This document shows, in pieces, positions 52,014 through 62,755 of a DNA stretch of 64,000 nucleotides; the first letter of the stretch is position 1; every line of letters begins with the position of its first letter. The notes beneath the pieces are model-generated. The model searched no databases. It was not told the DNA's origin and saw only the letters and a list, made by a program, of their open reading frames with translations. The stretch comes from Dipylidium caninum (taxonomy: Eukaryota > Platyhelminthes > Cestoda > Cyclophyllidea > Dipylidiidae): positions 558,001-622,000 of the forward strand of contig QEYB01001152.1 in assembly GCA_017562135.1 (NCBI GenBank). Direction: 5' to 3'. Made by a program: the position numbers and the translations under genes.

Positions 52014-53258
52014 TTAAGCGAAGAGGACTAATTCCTTGGAGGACACCACATTGCCTCGTGCGCCAAGTTCGATGTCCTCTTTATTAATAAAAGCGAATAT
52101 TTTTCGCTGACAGATGCTGTTCAATGACGCGATGACTTTTTGGAATTCTTCGGGATGGGAAACTTGAAAGACGCCGTAGGTGGTGCCTTTGTGTTTGAAC
52201 CAGAGATTTGTTGAGTCTTTGTACTGACACCAGCCCCAATAACCGCCGTAGGCCTGGAACAGGTTCCACCCCTTCCCATAAAGCTTCTCAACACGTTTTT
52301 TTGCTCCGTAAAGTACAGTCTGAAAAATTAACGTATACACACAGTGACATTAGTGAGGGCAGCCGTTCTTGGGTGTTTAAAGCACCTCAAGTGCTCCCTC
52401 CACTCCCGTAAAGCATGCAAGGGAAAAACTCAAACTTGGGGCCTATTTACAAAAAAAATGTCCTTCCATGAAGCAATTTGTTTTGCCCTCGAGTGCGGGC
52501 CCAGGAGACGCGGAATTAGCGTGCCGCACATGGTCCCAAACCTTTCACTCCTGCCACCAAGTGGTGAATGAGGTGCTCTGGTCACGTGGAGTCTCACACG
52601 GTGGAGGGCAAAGGACGCATGCGGAAGAGCGCCTACCTTGGGTGGGCCTCCGCGTCTCACTTCGTCCAAAACGATTTTGATTATGGACTCGCGCTGGGGT
52701 TCGGACATGTCTGTCTGAATAACCTCCACGTCCTCTAGGTAAGACGGTCTGAAATGGAATTCCACGCATGCATTTTATCAGAGGAAGAGGAGGCGAAACT
52801 CACGGACTAGGGTGGTAATTGAGAGCGTTGCACATGTCTCGACGCCTAATATATCCCGTTTTCTTGGGGTCGAACTGGGCTATGTACTTCTAGCAAGGGA
52901 GAGAGAAGAAGGGGTGGTCAGGGACAGGTCTTTCGGTAGGGTGGGAGAGGACAAGTTAGTCGTTCATGGCAGCTTCTGCATAAACTGTTTGGCAATCATG
53001 TTTCATATAATTCAAATGCCACTTAAGCAGTACATAGCAAGTCGGTGGCAGTAATGATCACCTTCACGATGTCCTTCGGTACGCCCCATCTCAAGAGATG
53101 ATTCTTAAAATCTGCTGTTGCAACTCCTGAAAAATCAAAAATATGCTCAAATGGCCAAATTCGTACTTCGTCCACCCATAGTACTGGAACGCACTGTTGT
53201 GGCACTCGTTCAGTTCGTCGAAGTAGCGGAGAAGGCTTTCGCAATCCGGCTTCTCCAT
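52014..53258 (-). CDS. TAL-E: TAL protein with a C-terminal extension
   Basis: A 210-residue TAL protein, the longest of the array. Exons: 53258-53195, 53126-53062, 52889-52804, 52748-52637 and 52319-52014 (64, 65, 86, 112 and 306 bases), all in phase. It has YFDELNE, then HLLRWG, then an EF-like loop DPKKTGYIRRRD, then VEVIQTDMSEPQRESI. The dynein-light-chain block is diverged (LYGKGWNLFQAYGGYWGWC) and is followed by an extension of about 45 residues with no recognised motif. The first donor, GTGCGT, was chosen because it keeps phase and length in line with the other copies. Confidence 0.85.
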
Positions 53259-53336
53259 TGAGAACACTCGACTAGGGGCGCCTCAGTTGCCAAAATGCCT
53301 CCCTCCAGGTGGTGTTCCTCGAATCTGTCACTCACG

Positions 53337-53342
53337 TTTATA
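53337..53342 (-). promoter_or_regulatory. TATA box, TAL-E
   Basis: TATAAA within GGATTATAAA on the minus strand, about 80 bases before the ATG, identical over ten bases to the TAL-D element. Confidence 0.55.
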
Positions 53343-54725
53343 ATCCAATCTGTTTCAGTTTTTCATGCCATGCCTCATATCATTGGTGCTCCGACCAGCT
53401 TTCTGGGAGAAATGTCAAACGCTAGGGTACTTTTCCTCTGTGCAAAGTCTTACGCGATGAGGCAATTAGACCCGTGTTTATTGTATTTAGTCTCTTATAG
53501 GGAAGTCAACAACGCGTACCCGAGGGTCTGTCGACAGGAGCCAGAGTTGTGCCTCAGTCAGCCCGGCCCAACTGTCCGCCTGCCCTGAGTGGCCTTCCGT
53601 GGCACGAGGCGCAGCATCGACGTTGGAGCGACGTTGTGGCCAGCTGCACAAGTCCCACCATCCAAACTACCCTCCGGTCTCGAAATGTGTCCACTTATCA
53701 CTATGGAGAAGGAGGAAGGAGAGGAGAAGGATGTTTGCGCCAATATGAGTCCAGCTGGGAACGCGGTCTTCTCAATAAGTGGAAGAGGTGGGAGGTTTAA
53801 AAAGAAGGTTTCTCTTTTGCGTTTTAACGCTGAATTAAATCCAAGTTGCCTTCGATATCGTCTTCACTTCTACATGGCTCAAATAGCCCCCGGGGACTTA
53901 TGTTTCTCACATGTTTTCACTGCGGTCGGTAGGTAGGCTCAACAACCGTTTGTTGAAACGAGTAGAACTAGAAAAGCGGTCGAGTAACGGGATTATATAG
54001 ACTTTCTGTTACTTAAAAGATGAACCCTGACAAGGTCATGGCGGGACGACAGCACTCACTAGCGTGAACTTGACTTCCCTGAGGTTTAGAGTATGGTTGA
54101 CATCTCCACCGCAAAACAGCTTGGCTTATGGTCCACACAGTCCTCGTGTCCAAGGTGAATCCAGTGCTGAAGTTTGAAGTGATTTAGAAATCAAACTGCT
54201 GCAGTTTCCACCCTGAATACATGCATCTGGGAGGAGCTAACTTCGCTAATGTCCCACATGAAACCGCACTGACGATTCCATCAATTATCAATCTCAGCCG
54301 ACTGCCTAACGCACCCTGTCACCTGGGCTTTTTGATCTACGTCTCGCTTTTTACACCTTTTCCTCAAACACCGGAAGAATATAAATGGGACGTGATAACG
54401 CCTGTGCGGTACATGAAGAATCCAGATGCCATGCCACGTTGATTGACTTCTCACTGAGTGTTGATGAGGCGATTTGAAAGAATCAGGAGGTCACCTGGTA
54501 TGAAGCGGGTCTTATCAAAGCTGCCTATACTTCCATGTTCGTGCCGGTAAGGGAAACCAGGCCCATGTGTAGCCCATTTTCAGGGCGCCCCGCTGGGTCT
54601 GCGTGCGCCCGCGGGTCCCCCCGAACTGTGCCACGACCGCGCTCGCCACTGTGCAGGCGCACGCACCACACTCCCCCAGGGAAGACAAGTGCCAACCACA
54701 CACTGGCGTTATTATATGTGCTGTA

Positions 54726-54731
54726 TTTATT
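54726..54731 (-). terminator. Poly(A) signal, TAL-F
   Basis: AATAAA in the minus sense, 20-25 bases past the TAL-F stop codon. Confidence 0.6.
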
Positions 54732-54751
54732 CGCAAGTATCGGTTATTGAC

Positions 54752-55574
54752 TTAATGGAAATGCCGGCCGTGGCCGTCCGCCTCGTCAATGTCTGAGGGT
54801 GTCTGGAAAACTCCGTATACGACGCCGCGGTACACGAATGTCAGGTTCGATCCCGGCTGGTGGGAGCATAGGGCCCAGTAGCGTCCCTCAGCCCACGTAC
54901 ACGTTCCATCCGCTGCCGTAAAGGGCGTCCAGTTTGTGCTTCACCATCCTCAGCTTCTCCTTATAGTGGAGGCAGGAGAGTAAACAAAACCACTTTAGCA
55001 AAAGCTCATGATTGGCGTTTTAGGCTAGGCACTTATGCTTTCGACTGGTGACAGCATCTTTCAAGTGTTCCTGCTCCTAAACTAAGGCGACTTACTATGA
55101 AAGAAATGTCTTTGATAATTCTGTAAAGACAAACCTTTTTGGGTTTCTTCGTGGCGAGACCGGATAAGATTATTTTCATGACGGATTCGCGTTTGCGTTG
55201 TGACATATCGTTGGAAAGAATTTGAACCTCTCCCATAAATCCAGGTCTACGAAAGTCACATTTCGAACTCTTACTCGTTGGGGTAGTAGTGGAGGGCACT
55301 GCAGACGTCGTCCCGTCGCACGAAGCCAGTCCTCTTCGGATCAAACATCGCCACATAATTCTAAACACCAGTAATTCTAGTAAGAGGTCCTCTAACCCTG
55401 GCCTTTTCCTTTGGAACACCCCATTTGAGGAGATGGTGGTAATATTCCTCCGTCGGAAGACCTGTTTAGTGGGATACAGTTTTAATAGAGAAGTTTCCGC
55501 TTACGCGACTCCGATTCATTTATCTCGTCGAACAAGTGCACAAGGAGGTCGGCGTCGGGCTCCTTAAATGTCAT
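54752..55574 (-). pseudogene. TAL-F: TAL gene with a one-base frameshift
   Basis: Five exons in the TAL plan: 55574-55505, 55461-55397, 55360-55275, 55246-55135 and 54959-54752 (70, 65, 86, 112 and 208 bases). The first four join in phase and read LFDEINE, YYHHLLKWG, the EF-like loop DPKRTGFVRRDD and VQILSNDMSQRKRESV. In the last exon the dynein-light-chain domain reads LYGSGWNVYV and then meets a stop. The expected AEGRYWALC continues in the next frame if one G is removed from the GGG run (plus strand about 54891-54893). Everything after the shift, to the stop at 54752-54754, looks intact. Either the assembly has one extra base or the copy was inactivated very recently. Confidence 0.8.
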
Positions 55575-58500
55575 CCTTGTTGTGAGTATTACAGCGGCAA
55601 AGTGATCAACTGGTTTGACTGACTAACGTTTAACACGTCTCTGCCAGTTGTTGACTAAACACCCAGATTCTATAGGTCAGGCAGTAATTAGGTTTCGCCA
55701 GGCAGGTCTCTCAACTTGTGTGAGACCTGTAAGGCTCTAAATCTGCCATTCGATCCTTGGCTCGTGTGGATGTTAAAAAAAATAATACTCCTATAATTAA
55801 ACCCGCGGTGAAAAAAGTTTAACTGCACTTTCTAGAAGAGCTTGCTGCAATCAAACGTTGCGTCGTCGCCTCCTTCCTATGGGCAGATTGTGCATCTCGA
55901 AGAGCACTTTAGGCTAATTGTGAGTGAGCTCAACGGTCACCGACGGCAGCTTCGTCGCCCCCTACGGGTGGCTCGTCTGCAGACCAACCGACCGCAGCCT
56001 GATTGCGCCGCGATGTTAACCTCAGCGGATGCCTATCAAGCAGGAAGTTTTCGCGGCTCTATCACTCCAGTGTGCCAAAAACTTTTGTTTTTGGGACCGT
56101 TTTTGTCACAGTGCGAGTCATTTGCGCACTATACTCTTACTTCGCTGCGCACGCCCGCAGGCAACATTTTCAAAGATCACTTACTCATATTTCCGCTCTA
56201 AGTTTTACAAAGGCATTGTAATCGTGATATTCTCAATTAGCTAGTTAATATCAGCTCGAATGCTAGGAACGCCCCACTATGACGAAGAGATTGGGCAAAT
56301 TTGCTTAGCTCGAATGTGACACGACGCACTGTTGTCGGGCTAACCTACTTCGTAGACGCCCTCTACTCGCATCTGGAATGGAACAGCATCACCCAGTCCG
56401 CAAGTGTGCGCATCTGCACAGAAGAGTACAATCATGCAGTGGAAAGCTCATTTGGTGGGTTCACCCGCGTTACGCAAGGCGATGGGACTGCAAAATGCCA
56501 CCCAATGAAGAGAAGGCGCAGGGAGGCGCGTCAAACGCGGGTGTGTGAGACGGAGGCGGTGGTGCAACCCACCCACCTTCGACTCTCACCGGAGTGAGCT
56601 CAGTGCTCTGAATCACCCGCCGCGTAACACGCACCGCGGAGCTGTCCCCTCGCGGCTTGCGCGCGCCTTCCGCCTGTGAGTATGCGAGTTCAGAACAGCT
56701 CATCTTTCACAATGGCAGTTGGCATGCGATTAGTGCCTTAATGCAATTAGGTGCCGCCTCGCACGCACACCACCATCGACGCGGTCGCCCGGAGGCCTTC
56801 AGCGACTGGAGGGGCGAGCCAAGGAGTGCCCTCGCGCGCGGTCTGCCTGAATGCCTGCTGACGGGAGGGATTAACGTCTGTGGACTCACCCGCCGCCCGT
56901 AGTCAGGGGTAACTGGGGGTGATCAACAGCCCCAAAATCGCCTACAAGTGGCTTTCGATACTCGTCACCATACTCATTTGATGGCACTTGCCAAAAGAGT
57001 GCGTTAATAAGGCGTCATAGGAATGAGATCGGAAGGTAATTGTGTCGAGTGCACGATCATCCTGCAATGTCTTTCACGGTTAACAATAATTTGGCTTCGC
57101 GGGGAACAGGATAGCACACTGTCCCTGCCGAAGAGAGGCCTTCCCAGCGGTGAGAACGCATTCCGGGAGATAACATCTTAGCTTTGGCACATGCTTCTTT
57201 TAAGCGATGTCAAAGGACAGTTATGAGGAGGATGTCAGATGAGGGTGACGTACAAAAGCTGTTTAGTCGAACTGGTCCTCGCGAGCACACGACTCAACTT
57301 CATATGCAGCTTGAAGCGACTGCATGGGGATGCTCTGCTTCCCTGGCGCAAAGCAAAGAGAGTAAAATGGTGTGACAAACAGGCATAATGGGGAGATTTC
57401 TGCTCCAATCCGCGCAACTCTTCGATTGTGTGAAGCCACAGTAGTCCTCAGATGCTTGCGCGTATCCCGCCTCAAAACGCCTTCAACCAAATGGACTAGG
57501 TATGAATCTTTGTATTGAAAAGCCTTGTGATAACGTATTAATGACTCTCCACGTGCACATAGCCAGATGGTTTTTGTATCGTGATAGATCGTGATAGACC
57601 GGTGACGCGACACTTGAATAAGACTTGCTACTCAATTCACCACAACACAGGCACATTCCTTCGGGGTGAAATAATTCGAGTACACTTGTGTCCTGCGGGT
57701 CTCGCATCAATTTCATCTCGAAGACGAAAATTGCCCCGGCGACCCTGAAGCATGATGCAGCAGGGCCTGAGAGTGGTGGCTGTTTCATCGACTGGCGGCA
57801 TCTCCACCCCAGACTTAAGAGGAGGCTGCAATGACACGGCCACACACCATGAATTTGGGACCGCGGTAACGCAGAAATAATGAATAAGGTTCGTCTGCGC
57901 TCCTCGGCCATATCGAGAACGTAACTAATGAGGCATTAGCCCCGGCGGAATATTCAACGTTCCTAACGCCAATTCACACCCTTAGATCACTTCTGATATC
58001 TGATGAGGCTCCACTCTGATTCAACGTCGTTTGTCAGAGAGGAGCGGACATAGCACGTAGTCACCAGCGCGCGGTGCTGTGAACGACGCCTCTGCGTGGT
58101 GTTCGTGGTGCTATCTGGCGCGTCTTCACATTGGAAACCGTGTCTGGTGCATGTCGCCCCAACCACCCTCCTCCGACCTCGGCGTCGCTGCGCAGCCCAA
58201 GTGCTCGTGTGGATGGCAGCCCTCAAACGTTCTGATTCTTGCTTTATCATGTTTATTTGGAAGGAGCTAGTAATTTGGTGAAGGGACAAACTAACCCACG
58301 CCCTACTCTCTTGTGCGTCTCATCCTCAAGAAGTAGTACTGTGAACAAGAGCCCTTAAAGGACAGTCTGTTTGGCGAAGTTAAGGCAAGAAAACCGGTGA
58401 GGAAGTACACGTCGTGTCAAGCCTCGGCGGTTGTGCCCTCGTGCTTAGTGGCCTGCGCACGAATTGCGAGACCGCCGTAAGCGCCAAATGTTCCCACATC

Positions 58501-58833
58501 AGCAACACGGTCCATTGCAAGCCCCCTCCGGGGGCCCGTTTCTTTTACTAAAAGGGGTGATCCCTCTTTACCTCCTGTTCACACCTTAGCGGCGGTGAGT
58601 GCGAGCAACATGGTGTGGTGGAGTCTAAAGCTACGTAGACTTAACAAATTCGTATAGACCGTAAAGTGATGATTTGGTGCTCGGGTCCCCTGACACAAGA
58701 GCCAATCTTAAAAGTCTCTGTCGACTGAGCTTTGCGGCCATCGAAATTTAAGAAGTTGTTTCCAAAGGATTCGTCGCTTTATTTAACGAAACTAGTTGCA
58801 ATCTGACAGACACGGTGAAATCGGGCAGCGTAG
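55575..58833. other. Spacer between TAL-F and TAL-G
   Basis: The longest gene-free stretch of the array, about 3.3 kb. Open frames (for example 57483-57911 on the minus strand, 142 codons) show no recognised domain. A short inverted repeat GGTCTC...GAGACC lies at about 55709-55731. A poly(A) signal for TAL-G lies at 58778-58783. Confidence 0.45.
58778..58783 (-). terminator. Poly(A) signal, TAL-G
   Basis: AATAAA in the minus sense, about 50 bases past the TAL-G stop. Confidence 0.55.
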
Positions 58834-59198
58834 TCACTGGGTCAGTTCACAAGCCGTCTGGAAGATGTCGTACACGGTACCGTTGTACTCGAACACCAGA
58901 TTGCTGCCTGATCGGTAAGTTTTCAGCGCCCAACACCGACTTTCAGCCATAAAACAGTTCCAGTTTGGACCAATCATCTCGTCAAGACGGCGTTTGATGC
59001 TAAGAATCTAAATTTTGGCTTTAAATTAGAAACGGAGAAGGCGGTTGTCGTTGTTTTGCCCGGCGAATATATTCATGACTCACAGTTTCAGGCGGTGATT
59101 CGGCGATTGCGCCTTCGACGATCAACAGGATTCTTCTCATCACGTCCTCCGTCGTTTCGCAATAGAGAATATTCGCGCTTCTGAGTATGTCATACTTC
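58834..59198 (-). CDS. TAL-G: diverged TAL gene, 3' half
   Basis: Two exons are clear: 59198-59084 (115 bases, phase like exon 4 of the other copies) and 59007-58834 (174 bases, the same length as the last exon of TAL-B and TAL-C). The last exon reads as a dynein-light-chain domain with GPNWNCFMAESRCWALK and ends in a stop. Exon 4 is the most diverged of the set (ILRSANILYCETTEDVM). A possible EF-region exon lies at about 59455-59535 in the right phase at its 3' end, but its 5' boundary does not fit the pattern. The first two exons were not found upstream, so the gene is either partial or too diverged to recognise by eye. Confidence 0.7.
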
Positions 59199-59347
59199 CT
59201 GCGTTTGCACGAATGACTCTGAGTTTACCATTTTGCGCTGTGAAACGTCTAAGTGGCCTGGCAACGCCTCCACCTTCGGCCCGGGACCCTTTTAGGACAT
59301 TGGTGGATCCTGAACTTACTGACGCGACTATCAGTAGGCCTAAAACA

Positions 59348-59377
59348 TCCTCCTCCTCCTCCTCCTCCTCCTCCTCA
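59348..59377. repeat. (TCC)n microsatellite
   Basis: About ten perfect TCC triplets, read directly. Confidence 0.9.
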
Positions 59378-60041
59378 TTTCCCCTTCCCCCCCCTTTCAA
59401 ATTGCCAGTCGTCAATGGCGCCTTGTCTGCGCGTCAGTGGCCTAAACGGTTGCCAACCCATCCAACATAAAGCGAGCTCGACTGCTTCGAGGCGGTTCGA
59501 TTTAACACGACCAGGACTGGCGGGTCTGTCACAGACGGCCGTAAGTTTAAAAAGATAAGGCTACAAAGGTGTCACATTCCGACTTCATTTGTTATTCGCC
59601 CCTCTGCACGACAATCGACAAACGGACTTTCAACTAACCTTGGTTTAAACACTCTTCTGCTCCCATCCCGAAAAGTGTCGTGGTGGACGTCGAGCTCTTT
59701 GGACTCTCTTCTCTAGATAAGGCCGTTAAGAATCAAGTTCGACCGGTGGCTTACTCGACGTGACGGTTCAGATGTCCCGTCGCTGGACCTCTAAAAGATA
59801 CAAAGGGGCAGGGCGGCTAAACGGAGGTGGATGCTGGAGGGTGTTGTTCGCCAATTGGGAGTTCAAGGCATCATGCACGCCATTTGCTCATCAAATTTGA
59901 CCATGGTACAAAGCCACTGTTTTGGGACAAAGTGGAGCAGCGCGTACACAGTCTCCACATGAGTTAATAACTGAGTTGTGCAGCACAAATAGTAAAAGGG
60001 AAATTAGGTGCCGAACTACAGGAAGATTTAGGTAAGAGGGA

Positions 60042-60056
60042 GGGGGGGGGGGGGGG
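60042..60056. repeat. Homopolymer G run
   Basis: Fifteen consecutive G bases. The length is likely to be unreliable in any assembly. Confidence 0.9.
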
Positions 60057-62499
60057 TTGTTCGGAGGGAGACATTTTAAGTTACGGTTTCCGTCAGAGAA
60101 AATGGCATTTTGTGATGGGAGGTCTCCATGTCAGTCTTTTCTAAATTTCCTCGACACACGAAAAAGTCACATTTCCTGGATAACCTGCGGTCGGGTGAGC
60201 TTGGTTTTCTCATTTTTTTTTCCCGAAAGGCAAGGCTACTAACGTTGGGAATGTGGTCTATCTACTACCTGCCTCAAGACTACGCCTGCCTAGTCCACTA
60301 GCGTCACTCAAAATTCATGGGCCTCGCTGGTGGATTGGCATGTTAACCCCCAACGCAAATGGCCGATTAACTCCCAATTTAAAGTCCCCCGCGGAGGGAG
60401 AAATCGGGCGGGACACACGTGGAAACAGCCAAACAGCCCCCCAACTGGAAGAGACATGCGGTCTGCCAAGGCCTTACTGATGCGCGAGGGCACATTGACA
60501 GGAGCATGTACACAATCTTAACTCACATCGCATCACAATGGCACTGGAAAGTGGATGCTCCTCTCGGGTGACTGAGCATCTTCAAAAAAGACTTGCTGCT
60601 GTTGTTTGACGTCTACTTTCGATTCGCTACCACACAGCAGCGGGAAACGTCGTTTCGAACGCAGCCCGATTTCTCTCGCATGCAAACAAGTTTTAATAAG
60701 TCTGTTTTATCCACTCATGGAGCCTGCGTGAGTTGCTCGAAGTATTTCAATGGCGAAGGGTGTAGTGGGTGGTGAAAAAGTCCTAGTCATCACGTAATTT
60801 CAAATAAATCCGCACCAATCGTACTTGGCCCTGGAGTGGGGACGGTAGTCAGAGTCACTCGCTCACAGTATTTGTGTTAGGGGAGAGGAAAAAAGAGTTC
60901 TGCCCAATCGTGGGCGGTGAAGTCTGTTAGAGCAACGAACTGAGGAGACAAAAAGCGCCCACAGTGAAAAAGTTGTCACTATGCCATACACCTTTCCTTG
61001 CAAGTGCGACATTGTGAATCCTGCCGCCACCCGCATGGCTGGAATAGGTGAGATCCTGTTTTTGCCAAGTTCGGACGCCCCACACCCTAACAACGCTCCG
61101 CTGTGTTGTGGGTGTCAGGCTACTTCTTCCTATACACTAGACGCATGTCGAGATGACCTTAATCGCCAAATTTGTGTCACAAATCGTGAGTTAAAATTAG
61201 GTGGCAGGGAGAAGCTAAGAGCTTTTTTCAATTACCTCAGGAGCAGGGGGGGTACTTTTCGGGGTACAAAAGACATCACAGAAACTACCTCCTCATCTGA
61301 CAAGCCACCAGTATGAACTGGCTCAGTTTTCAACGGAATTACAACTTACGTAGGAGATGCTGCGCGGCATAGCAAATGGAGGCGATGAGGCTTTGAGAAA
61401 AGAAACGGGAACTGGCAACTTTATTGCCAAGCAGTCTGCCTAATCCAATTAGAACCTCCCGATTCCCGCGGCGAAGGACTCCACCTCCGTTTGCCAGCTG
61501 AGTCTACGAAAAAACCGTACTTGTTCTTCGACACCGCGATGTTCTTGCCCCCGCTCGTAGCTCATTCCCACCACCACTTGTCTTTCCCCGCAAATTTTTC
61601 CGAGGCCAATTTCACCCCAAACACCCTCACCACCGCATAATGCCAGGGAAGTACACACCCCAACAGACGAGTCAGCAAAATATTTTACATAAAAATCCTA
61701 TGGCTTTAACATTCCTAAAGATTCCATCTCTGAGGCGGACTTAACCTACAAGCGAATTTTTTGCCGAATATATGGGAACCTAGATTGACAGTGCAGCCAA
61801 TTTTTGTGGCTCTTACATCACCGAGCCCGCCCTACTTTCAGGCGGCCGTCGTTTTACGCATCAAGTCATTTCAGATTCCCCACACTCAAATGCCATGGCG
61901 TGTGCAACTCCCTGCTGTCAAACTTGTGCTACCCTCCGGTTGGCAGTAACAGCAATTTGGCGAAGCAGACAAATGTGCAACCGTGCGATATCGAAATGTC
62001 ACCGATACGCCACCGCAGAAGAAAGTGGGAGAAGGAGCGCGAAATGATTATGGCAAAGAAACGGCCTTCGCCTTCTAAGGAATCCTTTTCAGAGGATGCC
62101 TACGTTCCGCTCACCTTATCGTTTAGCCCGGTGCCTTCGGGCCACACTGGCTGGTCCCAGTCTTCAAACAAATCTCGAATTTTATAAGCGGTCGTAGACG
62201 TTTAGCGCGATGGCAGTTTGAAAAACACCCCAATTGGCTTATAATCGGTATTTCTACCAGAAATCCAGCTTCTGCCTTACTATCTTAATACTGGAGTCCT
62301 CAAAATACTTGAGATATGGCAAAAGGACCATCGTGAAAGAGCATAAACAACATTCCGGAATTTTAGAATAACAACCTGAACAGTCCCTATCCATATACGA
62401 GAAGATAGTACTTCAGCTGAAAATTTTATATCCCCTGATTTACGTTGATGTGACCTTATTTAGTTCAGGTGCTTACTCGCCCGACCTCCGACACTGAGG

Positions 62500-62755
62500 G
62501 ACGGGAGGCTGCCTTTGTCACTGCGCCGGATGTCGGCACAGGCGCAGCGGCGCCGGCCTATCCGCGCGGAGGACGTGCACGAGGGCGCGGCGCCCCAGCC
62601 AATCAGCGTGGCAGCAGGGCGCGCCGGAGCGAATGACTCAGCGGAGCGCACATGAAAAACGATGCCGCGGCGCACACGCTCGCTCAGTCCTACGTCCTCA
62701 CACGCAAACAAGCGTGTCAAGGGCTTCTGTATCGCGTCTGCCTCGTCTCCCTCCC
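62500..62755 (+). promoter_or_regulatory. GC-rich putative promoter of the fasciclin gene
   Basis: GC- and CpG-rich sequence immediately before the ATG, with a CCAAT-type string (AGCCAATCAGCG) at about 62596-62607. No TATA box was seen. The promoter call is inference from composition and position. Confidence 0.4.

Larger units (their letters stand above)
53259..54751. other. Spacer between TAL-E and TAL-F
   Basis: About 1.5 kb. It holds the TAL-E promoter and, at 54726-54731, the TAL-F polyadenylation signal. No gene is supported between them. Confidence 0.45.
59199..62755. other. Region upstream of TAL-G and the fasciclin gene
   Basis: About 3.5 kb holding a (TCC)n run at about 59348-59377, a 15-base G run at about 60042-60056 and a GC-rich block at 62500-62750 that precedes the fasciclin gene. 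Plus-strand open frames at 60981-61316 and 61804-62187 have plausible composition but no domain, start context or splice partner that I can support. Undetected 5' exons of TAL-G may lie at its left end. Confidence 0.4.

Noticed and set aside
55690..55760. Short inverted repeat GGTCTC...GAGACC and a TTCGATCC string that recall a tRNA B box
   Set aside because: No A box in place and too few features; likely chance.
57483..57911. 142-residue minus frame between TAL-F and TAL-G
   Set aside because: No TAL pattern, no recognised domain and no promoter or poly(A) support.
60981..62187. Two plus-strand frames (111 and 127 residues) upstream of the fasciclin gene
   Set aside because: Plausible composition only; no splice joins, no domain and no start context.
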